From positions 1 to 10,177 of the forward strand of contig CAUZJA010000093.1 of the NCBI GenBank assembly GCA_963579925.1: a stretch of 10,177 nt of DNA, read 5' to 3'. The notes beneath the pieces were generated by a model that worked only from the letters and a program-made list of their open reading frames with translations, did no database searches and was not told the DNA's origin. This stretch comes from UBA1151 sp963579925 (GTDB lineage: Bacteria > Chloroflexota > Dehalococcoidia > Lucifugimonadales > Lucifugimonadaceae). Of this stretch, positions 1-6,414 are shown piece after piece. The translations under genes were made by a program, and so were the position numbers. Numbering within the stretch: position 1 is the first letter of the stretch; each line of letters opens with the position of its first letter.

Positions 1-583
1 GGATAAATGCAGTGATGAGGAATCCAGCGGCCATCATGATGGACACCACAACGTACGCAGCTTTCGGCCCGCCAATCCCGTAGATGAGTCCACCAAGGAA
101 TGGCCCGGCAACGTTCATCAGGCTCATCGCCATGGCGTTTAGAGCAACGGCGTTGCCAACCCGATCTTTCCCGACGAGTGACGGTATGGCGGCCTGTCTG
201 GCTGGCATCTGAATCGCAAACATGGCACCCTGCGCTACCGACACAAAGAACATGTGGATCCAGTGAATTTGATCGGTGAAAAGCAGCGCTATAACAACGC
301 CAGCCGCCAGTACGTTGACACCCTGGGCAATCTGGATAATCAGCCGACGATCCATGCGGTCGCCCAGTGCTCCTCCAAACAGAGATACAGCAAGCATGCT
401 TGGAGCGAAACCCATGGAGACTACCGCGGTGATCTTAGCGCTGCCGGTCATATCGAACACAAGGATGCCGCGGGCGATCATCTGCATCTGGAAACCGCCC
501 ATGGTGAGCAGCATGCTCATCCACAGAATGCGGAAGTCGCGGTTTTCAAGCGACTCAAATGTCCGGCCCGACCAGGTGCGCAA
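1..583 (-). CDS. MFS transporter, N-terminal half (3' end beyond window)
   Basis: Inner-membrane carrier of the major facilitator superfamily, probably an exporter-like MFS_3/EntS-type protein; the substrate is unknown. Reading the minus strand gives an uninterrupted frame with a RDFRILW entry motif before the first helix and about six hydrophobic segments. A motif-A loop, GALGDRMDRR, lies between helices 2 and 3, and the PARQAAIPSLV segment after helix 4 is typical of this subfamily. Only about 194 residues are inside the window, so the C-terminal half is missing. The start is uncertain. The frame stays open back to a TGA at 728-730 but contains no ATG or GTG before the TM1 region. TTG at 583 keeps the conserved pre-TM1 segment but has no clear Shine-Dalgarno; ATG at 520 would cut into that segment. 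It lies downstream of the two esterase genes on the same strand and is probably co-transcribed with them. Family assignment is firm; start and substrate are not. Confidence 0.82.
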   Translation of the reverse strand, partial: MRTWSGRTFESLENRDFRILWMSMLLTMGGFQMQMIARGILVFDMTGSAKITAVVSMGFAPSMLAVSLFGGALGDRMDRRLIIQIAQGVNVLAAGVVIALLFTDQIHWIHMFFVSVAQGAMFAIQMPARQAAIPSLVGKDRVGNAVALNAMAMSLMNVAGPFLGGLIYGIGGPKAAYVVVSIMMAAGFLITAFI

Positions 584-757
584 TCCAGCTGTGAAGCCAG
601 ATTTCGGACGCGCAACTACAGCGTCAGCATCGGAAGATTCAGATGTCCCGCCTGTCGAATCAGGAGGATTACGGAGTGCCAGCAGATATCGCTTTCTGGC
701 GCCGTACGGATCGGCGTCTATCGCGTTTCAGTATAGACCTGTGTGCAGAGGGAGTTC

Positions 758-1633
758 CTAGCGCGGCAAAAACGGTCCGGGCGTTATCGGAACGCCTGTC
801 GCTTCTGCCAGCCAGTCTTCTTGAACCGTATGGTCGATGAACCCGCGTCCCTCGTTCTTGTACACGCCAGCTTCACCAGCGATAGCACCCATCAAGTCGT
901 TCGCGGCGCAGATTTCGCCACCCGTGCAGGCAATCATTGTGTTCGCCTGGATGTCTGCTGCACCCGCTGTTGGGTCGAACAGACTCAGCGTCTCAAGCGC
1001 CTCGTTCCACTGGTCGCTATAGGTGCGTTTGAAGTCGTTGTACTCCTGCATCGGGTACGCGAATGTGTCGCTCGCTCGGCCCGGCGGATCTGTCAGCAAC
1101 AGCGGCGTGACCACCAGCAGTGACTTCACATCTGGCCTCAAACTGGCCACCAGCGCACCGAGGTCGTTGCCCGCAATCGCAAGCTTTGAACCGTTCACTT
1201 CTGGTTGACCAAGAAACACGTCGATTGCCCGCAGGCTGTCCGCCACCACTGACCGCCATATGTAGGAGCTCGCACCCGGCAGTCCATCAGTCAGCAGGCC
1301 GGGGTAGGCGGCTTGATAGCCGGAATCGGCAAGTCGTTGCCCGCGATGACATGGTGCGAACACCGCGTACTTGGCGCTGCGCTCACGAGCTGGCACGCCA
1401 ACTACGCTCGCGTAGCCCGGCGCCTGAAACAGCGGCACAAACGGGCCATCGCCACGTGGCAGTGTGAGATACGCAAACAGCGGATAGCCGCCAATGCCCT
1501 CGTACCACACGGCATATACAACGCACGTTTCGTTAGACCGCTCCGGCAACTCTTCTATGCTTACATTAGAGTCGGATAGCGCGGCTACTTCGTCTTTTAC
1601 CGCCGCCCAGTAGGCGTTTCGATCAGCGCTCAT
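758..1633 (-). CDS. CE7-like alpha/beta hydrolase paralogue with Ser-to-Asp at the nucleophile elbow
   Basis: A 291-residue alpha/beta-hydrolase related to the acetyl xylan esterase/cephalosporin C deacetylase (CE7) family and to its upstream neighbour. The start was chosen because ATG at 1633 overlaps the neighbour's TGA as ATGA, although the frame is open to 1843. Aligned landmarks with the neighbour are APCHRGQ (residues 93-99, the CE7 oxyanion RGQ motif), AYPGLL (109-114), an RAIDVFL helix, and the elbow GNDLGAL (155-161). At the elbow the neighbour has GGSQGGAL, so the nucleophile position is Asp157 (codon at 1163-1165) instead of Ser. The acid position is also unconserved (TGGEICAAND, 237-246), and the best His candidate is His268. 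It may be a pseudo-esterase, a partner subunit of the upstream enzyme, or an Asp-nucleophile hydrolase like haloalkane dehalogenases; these cannot be separated from sequence. It is cytoplasmic, with no signal peptide visible. Confidence 0.85.
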   Translation of the reverse strand: MSADRNAYWAAVKDEVAALSDSNVSIEELPERSNETCVVYAVWYEGIGGYPLFAYLTLPRGDGPFVPLFQAPGYASVVGVPARERSAKYAVFAPCHRGQRLADSGYQAAYPGLLTDGLPGASSYIWRSVVADSLRAIDVFLGQPEVNGSKLAIAGNDLGALVASLRPDVKSLLVVTPLLLTDPPGRASDTFAYPMQEYNDFKRTYSDQWNEALETLSLFDPTAGAADIQANTMIACTGGEICAANDLMGAIAGEAGVYKNEGRGFIDHTVQEDWLAEATGVPITPGPFLPR

Positions 1634-2583
1634 CCTGCGCCTCCAATCGCACTCGGGTTCAGATGTGAGTCCATGAACGCATCCACAATCGCGACGTGGC
1701 CATCTCCAGTCCCGGCGTCGTGGCCGCAGTTTTCGTAGCTGTAGAACCGCTTGTCCGTACTGCCAATTTGGTCGAACACGGCGAACCCGGTCTCCGGCGG
1801 CACAACATCGTCCTGCAGGCCCACGCTCACGATCATCGGGCACTTGATTCTGTCCACAAAATTATGAATATCGTGCAGATCAAGCGTCTCGCGCACGGCG
1901 AGTTCGTCGTCCGGATGGATGCGCAGGTAGTCGTTGATCTCCTCGTACGGGTACGAGTGCGTCATCTCTGCCGAGTCCATCATGGAGCACAGATACGGCG
2001 CACCAGCCGATCCACACGCCACCTGATCTGATCGTAACGACGCGACCAGCAGCGTTAGTGCGCCACCCTGGCTACCGCCCTGCACGCCAATGCGTGTCTC
2101 ATCAACCTCGTCCAAACCGGCCAGGAAATCGAACGCCCGCACTGCATCCATGTAGAAGCCGCGATAGCCGTACTCTTCCCGTTCGGCGATGTTGTGCGCC
2201 AGCAGGCCCGGGTAGCCGGGATTGAACACCCTGTTGCTGCGGAGTTTGCCTCGCGGCGCCACAGAGAACGCCGCATACCCACGCAACGCCAGATCATTCG
2301 GCAACTTGGGCTCGCTCACATACCCCGGCACAAACAGATAGCCGGGCAACTTGCCCTCGAAGTTTCGAGGCCGCGCATACCAGCCCGCTATCTCGATGCC
2401 CTCATAGCTGTCGTATAGCGCCTCGAACACCTCAATCTCATCAGTAGATCGCATCTCATCCAGCGAGAGACGTGGATTGAGCGCAACGGCATCCGTCGCC
2501 GTCAGGGTCTCCGCCCAGTACTGGTCGAAATCAGCAGGCTTCACAACGCTGCTCGTGAACAAACTCGGGTCTGATGTTGTCAT
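1630..2583 (-). CDS. Acetyl xylan esterase/cephalosporin C deacetylase-type (CE7) esterase
   Basis: A 317-residue cytoplasmic alpha/beta-hydrolase expected to remove acetyl or similar short acyl groups from small carbohydrates; the true substrate is unknown. The nucleophile elbow is GGSQGG with Ser171. The acid is Asp258 in GLQDDVVPPET, a segment close to the CE7 GLxDxxxPP signature. The His is His288 in CGHDAG, where typical CE7 enzymes have HE. The CE7 RGQ oxyanion motif reads RGK (111-113), so one signature residue differs. Length is near the family norm of about 320. The ATG at 2583 has GGGAG seven bases upstream (plus-strand 2591-2595). It is the first gene of a minus-strand operon, overlaps the next esterase by four bases, and is divergent from the dehydratase operon. 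Hydrolase fold and triad are clear; substrate is inferred from the family. Confidence 0.88.
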   Translation of the reverse strand: MTTSDPSLFTSSVVKPADFDQYWAETLTATDAVALNPRLSLDEMRSTDEIEVFEALYDSYEGIEIAGWYARPRNFEGKLPGYLFVPGYVSEPKLPNDLALRGYAAFSVAPRGKLRSNRVFNPGYPGLLAHNIAEREEYGYRGFYMDAVRAFDFLAGLDEVDETRIGVQGGSQGGALTLLVASLRSDQVACGSAGAPYLCSMMDSAEMTHSYPYEEINDYLRIHPDDELAVRETLDLHDIHNFVDRIKCPMIVSVGLQDDVVPPETGFAVFDQIGSTDKRFYSYENCGHDAGTGDGHVAIVDAFMDSHLNPSAIGGAG

Positions 2584-2603
2584 GTATTAACTCCCGGCCC
2601 GGT

Positions 2604-2631
2604 TTTATCCGGTATGCCACTGAAGCGTCAA
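2604..2631 (-). promoter_or_regulatory. Candidate sigma-70-type promoter for the esterase operon
   Basis: On the minus strand TTGACG (plus 2626-2631; 5 of 6 to the -35 consensus) is followed after 16 bases by GATAAA (plus 2604-2609; 4 of 6 to the -10 consensus). Transcription would start near 2597, leaving a leader of about 14 bases that just contains the GGGAG ribosome binding site of the gene starting at 2583. It is the best match in this divergent region by eye; no start site is known. Confidence 0.4.
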
Positions 2632-2691
2632 CTGTGGATATCCCGTGTTCTGGCTAGGCCATACTGAGGCAAAACGTCCTGTTGGCAAATA

Positions 2692-2704
2692 CCCGAAGTT
2701 CGGG
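2692..2704. promoter_or_regulatory. Perfect palindrome CCCGAA-G-TTCGGG just before the first dehydratase gene
   Basis: Six-base arms around a single G form a 13-base perfect dyad that ends seven bases before the ATG at 2712. No good Shine-Dalgarno is visible for that ATG, so the dyad occupies the place where one would be expected. It could be a repressor operator for the divergent promoters or a hairpin that gates translation. No regulator is encoded next to it, so the role is inference. Confidence 0.35.
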
Positions 2705-2711
2705 CACAAAT

Positions 2712-3851
2712 ATGAAAATAACTGGCATAACAACGTTCCACGCCTTTGCAAGCGGCCGGAACAACATCTTTATTGAGGTGGCAACCGACGAAGGCATCAC
2801 CGGCGTTGGCGAGGCCTACTCAATTGGCCCGGACCGCAGCGTCATCGCCATGATTGAGGAGATGTCGCCCTGGTTCGTAGGACAGGATCCTGGCCGCATC
2901 GAGTGGCTTCTACGGCGTGCGAAAAACACCATGCGATTCCCCCTGGGACAGGTCGCATGGTCGGCGCTCTCAGGTATCGACATCGCCCTTTGGGACATCG
3001 CCGGCAAGGCCGCAAACGTCCCGGTGTTCAAGCTCCTTGGTGGCCCAACACGCGACAAAGTGCGGGTTTATCACGGCATCTATGGCGACTCGCTTGAGGA
3101 GTTGGCCAATCAAGCACTCCAGCTCTTGGACGAGGGCTACACAGCGTTCAAGACCAGCCCCGTTCCCGGCAATTGGCGCGAGATTCCGTGGGCGCAGACG
3201 CTGCGTGCCGCCGATGAGCGCATGGCCGCTGTTCGCAAGGCAATCGGCGACTCTGCAGACCTTGCTGTCGACGTCCATACAGCGATTCGCGAACAAGGCA
3301 AGTCTGTTGAACTTGCCCGCGTAATCACGCCCTACAGACTCATGTTCATCGAAGAGCCGGCCGGGGCCGAAATCATCGCCTCCACCGCGGATCTCCGCAA
3401 GGAATTTCGCGTAGCGCTTGCCACTGGCGAAAACCTCTACGGCCTCTCCCGCTACACCGAACTGATGGACGCCGATGCTGTGGACATCATTCAGCCAGAC
3501 ATCCTCTGCTGTGGCGGCCTGCTGGAAGCCAAGAAGATCGCCGCGGTTGCGGAGGCCCACTACATCACCGTAGCGCCGCACAACCCGCTCGGCCTGCTCT
3601 CCACCGCTGCTGGTGTTCACCATGCCGCTAGCATCAACAACTTCGCGATCCTTGAATGGCACGGCGACCACCGCAAAGAGAAGGCAAACTTCATCAACGA
3701 GCCGTGGGAGCCGGTGAACGGCCACTTTGAGTTGCCGACTCAGGCCGGAATTGGCATGACGCTCAACCATGAGTTCATCGCCGCCAATCCGCCCCAGCAG
3801 TGGGACCGTGGTTTCGCGACCTACCAAGACGGTGCTCCCGGATTCCTCTAA
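2712..3851 (+). CDS. Enolase-superfamily acid-sugar dehydratase (mandelate racemase/galactonate dehydratase-like), copy 1
   Basis: A 379-residue enzyme of the mandelate racemase/muconate lactonizing group, most like D-galactonate-type dehydratases that turn aldonic acids into 2-keto-3-deoxy acids. Residues 1 to about 115 form the capping domain. In the barrel, FKTSP carries Lys147 on strand 2. DVH (Asp187, His189) supplies a metal ligand plus the DxH-type catalytic His of galactonate dehydratases. FIEEP (212-216) and TGEN (Glu240) supply the other metal ligands. QPD (Asp263) and APHNP (His290) form the Asp-His dyad, so all key positions are intact. ATG at 2712 is preferred, giving the conserved MKITGI start; TTG at 2682 would add ten unconserved residues and has no better ribosome binding site. 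It leads an operon with a paralogue and a rhodanese. Substrate specificity cannot be read; related families include gluconate, fuconate and other sugar-acid dehydratases. Confidence 0.9.
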   Translation: MKITGITTFHAFASGRNNIFIEVATDEGITGVGEAYSIGPDRSVIAMIEEMSPWFVGQDPGRIEWLLRRAKNTMRFPLGQVAWSALSGIDIALWDIAGKAANVPVFKLLGGPTRDKVRVYHGIYGDSLEELANQALQLLDEGYTAFKTSPVPGNWREIPWAQTLRAADERMAAVRKAIGDSADLAVDVHTAIREQGKSVELARVITPYRLMFIEEPAGAEIIASTADLRKEFRVALATGENLYGLSRYTELMDADAVDIIQPDILCCGGLLEAKKIAAVAEAHYITVAPHNPLGLLSTAAGVHHAASINNFAILEWHGDHRKEKANFINEPWEPVNGHFELPTQAGIGMTLNHEFIAANPPQQWDRGFATYQDGAPGFL

Positions 3852-3909
3852 GAACCAATCCATCCCACTCCCATCTCACCAAATGATTCGAGAAGCCGCG
3901 AGAAACCCA

Positions 3910-5052
3910 ATGAAGATCACAAACATTGAATGCCTGGTAGCCGCCGACGATAAAGGCGGGAATCTGGTCTACGTCCGCACCAACACAGACGCCGGAATCT
4001 ACGGCATCGGTGAGGTGTATCACGTAGGCCCAGACGCAGGATCTCCGCACTGGGTTGCGTATTTCGAAGAGCAGCTCATCGGTCGCGACCCAACGGAGAT
4101 CGAGCGCAACTGGGCGCTCTGCTACCAGGGCGCGCGCTTCCCACTTGGCTCATCCGGTATGGCCGCGCTGTCGGCCATCGATCAATCGCTGTGGGACATC
4201 ACGGGCAAGGCGTTCGACAAACCCGTCTACGAACTCATGGGCGGCGCTGTACGGGACAAGATACGCGCGTATCACGGCATCCACGGCGCAACTGCAGCGG
4301 AATTGGCCGATGACGCGCGCAAATACGTCGATCAAGGCTTCGCCGGCCTCAAGGCCAGCCCCGTCTCGCCAAACTGGCGCACCATGCTCTGGAACGATGT
4401 CCTCACCGACTCCAACGCTCGCTTCAAAGCGATTCGCGCAGCCGTCGGTGATGACATCGACGTGGGATTCGATGCCCACGCCGCTATCTTTGAGCCCATC
4501 CGCGTACTGGAACTCACGGACGCGCTCATGGAGTACCGCCCCTGGTTCATGGAAGAGCCGATTCGCATGGAGAACCGCCACGAAATGGGCCGACTCCGTG
4601 GCGAGATGCCATGCCCTGTCGCCACTGGCGAGTGCCTCTACACCAAGTTCGAGCTGTGGGATCTCGTGCGTGAAGGCGGTGTAGACATCCTCCAGCCAGA
4701 CGTCTGCATCGTCGGTGGCATTACGGAGATGCGGAAGATCGCATTCATGGCAGAAGGCCACGACCTTATGATCGCCCCTCACAATCCCATGGGGCCGGTA
4801 GCAACACGCGCCAATCTGCACATAGACGCCGCCACCAACAACTTCCTGGTGCAAGAGTACAGAGATCCATCGCCCACGGAGGCAGTCTCCGTCACCCCCG
4901 TTGCGAAGCCAATTGACGGCTACTTTGAACTGCCAGAAGGCCCCGGACTGGGCATCGACATCGTAGACTCAGAGATGACCTCCCGCCCGTACAAGGCATC
5001 GTGGCACCGTGGCGACCATGTAAACCCGGATGGGTCGATCGCTTACATCTAA
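3910..5052 (+). CDS. Enolase-superfamily acid-sugar dehydratase (mandelate racemase/galactonate dehydratase-like), copy 2
   Basis: A 380-residue paralogue of the preceding gene, alignable along its whole length (MKIT start, RFPLG near residue 77, LWDI-GKA near 94, VYELMGG near 106, SP-NWR near 150). The active-site set is complete: Lys148 in LKASP, DAH (Asp188, His190), MEEP (214-217), TGEC (Glu241), QPD (Asp264) and APHNP (His291). The later part (ITEMRKIAFMAEGHD, then GPVATRANLHID) is even closer to D-galactonate dehydratase than copy 1. It probably dehydrates a different sugar acid or stereoisomer. The start is ATG at 3910, with a GAGA-type ribosome binding site at 3900-3903. ATG at 3883 is in frame but lacks one, and the conserved MKIT start supports 3910. 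The gap from copy 1 is 58 bases and the gap to the rhodanese is 27, consistent with one transcript. Confidence 0.9.
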   Translation: MKITNIECLVAADDKGGNLVYVRTNTDAGIYGIGEVYHVGPDAGSPHWVAYFEEQLIGRDPTEIERNWALCYQGARFPLGSSGMAALSAIDQSLWDITGKAFDKPVYELMGGAVRDKIRAYHGIHGATAAELADDARKYVDQGFAGLKASPVSPNWRTMLWNDVLTDSNARFKAIRAAVGDDIDVGFDAHAAIFEPIRVLELTDALMEYRPWFMEEPIRMENRHEMGRLRGEMPCPVATGECLYTKFELWDLVREGGVDILQPDVCIVGGITEMRKIAFMAEGHDLMIAPHNPMGPVATRANLHIDAATNNFLVQEYRDPSPTEAVSVTPVAKPIDGYFELPEGPGLGIDIVDSEMTSRPYKASWHRGDHVNPDGSIAYI

Positions 5053-5066
5053 GAGTGGCGCCTGCC

Positions 5067-5071
5067 AGGAG
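5067..5071 (+). promoter_or_regulatory. Shine-Dalgarno AGGAG that fixes the TTG start of the rhodanese gene
   Basis: AGGAG is followed by eight bases and then TTG at 5080. No ATG or GTG start is available in this frame near the conserved N-terminus, so this site decides the start. Confidence 0.75.
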
Positions 5072-5079
5072 CACCAAAA

Positions 5080-5403
5080 TTGAACCTGATCGAACGTGAC
5101 GCCCTGAAAGCAAAGATCGACGCCGGAGAGATTTTCAAGCTCGTTATGGTCCTCGGCGCGTGGGCATATCGGGCCAAGCACATCCCGGGCTCACTCAACA
5201 TCGATGATCCCACCAAGATACTCGATCAGCTTGATCCTTCTGAAGAGATCATCGTCTACTGCTCTGACTTTAAGTGCCCCGCTAGTAAATACGTCTACAA
5301 ACTCCTCACCGAAAGTGGATACCAAAACGTCACCCGCTACGCCGGCGGCATATCAGATTGGGAAGAGCACGGCCTACCAATGGAAGGCGAGTGGGCCGAG
5401 TAA
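5080..5403 (+). CDS. Single-domain rhodanese-like sulfurtransferase
   Basis: A 107-residue cytoplasmic protein consisting of one rhodanese domain. Visible landmarks are AKHIPGSLNI (32-41, the family's GHIPGA segment), the active-site loop VYCSDFKCPASK (59-70) with Cys61 as the persulfide-forming residue, and the closing GGISDW (89-94). A second Cys (Cys66) sits in the loop. The first strand reads LVMVLGAWAY where most family members have an L-I-D-V-R type segment, so the structural Asp and Arg are replaced. Translation starts at TTG with a strong AGGAG site. It is the last gene of the dehydratase operon, 27 bases downstream, with a terminator beginning in its stop codon. Single-domain rhodaneses transfer sulfane sulfur or act as sulfur carriers; why one travels with sugar-acid dehydratases is unclear. 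Confidence 0.87.
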   Translation: MNLIERDALKAKIDAGEIFKLVMVLGAWAYRAKHIPGSLNIDDPTKILDQLDPSEEIIVYCSDFKCPASKYVYKLLTESGYQNVTRYAGGISDWEEHGLPMEGEWAE

Positions 5404-5421
5404 GTAGCCGAGCTACTTTTT
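5402..5421 (+). terminator. Intrinsic terminator of the dehydratase-rhodanese operon
   Basis: A seven-base stem AAGTAGC/GCTACTT with a CGA loop begins inside the rhodanese stop codon and runs into a TTTTT tract (5417-5421). It is compact and correctly placed for rho-independent termination of the plus-strand operon. Confidence 0.75.
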
Positions 5422-5467
5422 GCTGAAGAGGGCAGCCGCTAAGCGTATGAGTTCACAATATGCCTTA

Positions 5468-5568
5468 CGGTAGCGGCGGGTCTAAGACCCGCTCCGGGAA
5501 CGCATACGCGTGTGCACACACCACCACTATCAACCGCTGAAGAGCGGGTCACAGACCCGCCGCTACCG
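5468..5568. repeat. Inverted doublet of GTAG-headed REP-like palindromes (REPIN/BIME-like)
   Basis: The left unit (5468-5494) reads CGGTAG then CGGCGGGTCTAAGACCCGC. The right unit (5542-5568) is its reverse complement at 25 of 27 positions, the two differences lying at the hairpin tip. Each unit is itself a hairpin: GCGGGTCT/AGACCCGC on the left and GCGGGTC/GACCCGC on the right. They are separated by 47 bases containing a GTGTGCACAC palindrome (5510-5519). A GTAG head before a palindrome, and pairing of two units head-outward, match REP elements mobilised by RAYT transposases. The element lies between convergent genes, so it may also terminate or protect transcripts from both sides. Related single units occur at 8304-8330 and 8656-8678. 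The 5422-5467 stretch before it holds nothing recognisable. Confidence 0.8.
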
Positions 5569-5576
5569 CGTGGCCC

Positions 5577-6350
5577 CTACAGCTCTCTCGCCAGTTCCTG
5601 CCATTTTGCGGCTGACTGACCCAGCAAAGCGAGCGCGGGCGTAGCGAATACTGTTGCACCAAGCTTCCGGAACTCCACCAACTGGTTGAATGCATTGGGC
5701 GCCGGGTGCGTAACGGCAGAAATCTTCCCCGCAGCTACAGTCTTGCTCACGACTTCATCCAGCGCCGCATCGATCACGCTCTGCTCCGGCATCCCCATCG
5801 AGAGCGCCATATCGGCCGGTCCCAGCCACGAAGCGTCGATGCCATCAACTGCGATGATCTCGTCGAAGTTCTCAACCGCCGTTCCTGACTCGATGAGTGC
5901 AAACAGAATCGTGCGCCTGTTCGATTCAGAGTAGTACTCAAGGATGTCTGAGAATCCTGTGCCGTACTCGTTGTTCCGGCCAGTTCCGTAGTTGGAGCCA
6001 CGCTCACCCTGGGGCGGGTACTTGGCCGCATCAGCGGCCTTCTTCGCATCCTCAACGGTGTCGACGTGCGGCACCACGATTCCCATTGCACCTGCATCAA
6101 GCATGTGCAGGATGAGCTGAGGCTCGTTCGCCGCGACACGCACCACCGAGGCCATTCCGTATGTCTCGGCGGCACGAATCATGTTCTCGATCTCGGGGTC
6201 GCTCATTGAGCCATGCTCGCCATCAATGAACACCCAGTCGAAACCCAGCGAACCAATCAACTCCACCAGGTGCGGTGAGTTGATGTTCAGCGCGGCGCCG
6301 ATCGCGGTTTCGTCTTTTTCAAGTTGCGTCAAAATCCGATTCTCACGCAT
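5577..6350 (-). CDS. HpcH/HpaI family class II aldolase (2-keto-3-deoxy acid aldolase type)
   Basis: A 257-residue metal-dependent aldolase/citrate-lyase family enzyme, cytoplasmic. Members cleave 2-keto-3-deoxy or 4-hydroxy-2-oxo acids into pyruvate plus an aldehyde. The barrel signatures are in order: FDWVFIDGEHG (37-47) with the catalytic His46, VVRV with Arg71, GAMGIVVPHVDTVEDAKKA (87-105), the PPQGERG loop (112-118), ALIES with metal ligand Glu154, and GPADMALSMG (177-186) with metal ligand Asp180. All expected catalytic positions are present and the length matches the family (about 255). ATG at 6350 has AGGAAGG eight bases upstream (plus 6359-6365). It lies 64 bases downstream of the SDR gene on the same strand. 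4-hydroxy-2-oxoheptanedioate, 2-dehydro-3-deoxyglucarate and KDG-type substrates are all possible. Confidence 0.92.
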   Translation of the reverse strand: MRENRILTQLEKDETAIGAALNINSPHLVELIGSLGFDWVFIDGEHGSMSDPEIENMIRAAETYGMASVVRVAANEPQLILHMLDAGAMGIVVPHVDTVEDAKKAADAAKYPPQGERGSNYGTGRNNEYGTGFSDILEYYSESNRRTILFALIESGTAVENFDEIIAVDGIDASWLGPADMALSMGMPEQSVIDAALDEVVSKTVAAGKISAVTHPAPNAFNQLVEFRKLGATVFATPALALLGQSAAKWQELAREL

Positions 6351-6414
6351 GTCGAATACCTTCCTGGCGTCTGCTGTTGTCTTTGGTTTCTTCGATGGCA
6401 GCTTTGCTGCGCTG

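Noticed and set aside
254..761. Two overlapping plus-strand frames of about 160 codons at the left end.
   Set aside because: The minus strand here encodes a transporter with motif A and regular transmembrane helices; the plus frames are Arg/Ser/Pro-rich shadows.
1634..1843. The frame of the second esterase stays open another 70 codons upstream, allowing a 361-residue protein.
   Set aside because: The extension lies entirely inside the first esterase, is Arg-rich with no family resemblance, and the ATGA overlap at 1630-1633 gives a standard coupled start.
2682..2711. Upstream TTG start for the first dehydratase.
   Set aside because: It adds ten unconserved residues, has no ribosome binding site, and overlaps the palindrome; the paralogue starts at the equivalent of ATG 2712.
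2970..3863. Long minus-strand open frame opposite the first dehydratase (about 297 codons).
   Set aside because: It is an antisense shadow of a high-GC gene, has no recognisable motif, and the plus-strand frame has an intact enolase-superfamily active site.
5422..5576. The inverted repeat region considered as a CRISPR array or a MITE with target duplications.
   Set aside because: There are only two inverted units and no direct repeats with regular spacers, and no flanking target duplication is visible. A GTAG head with a hairpin fits a REP doublet better.
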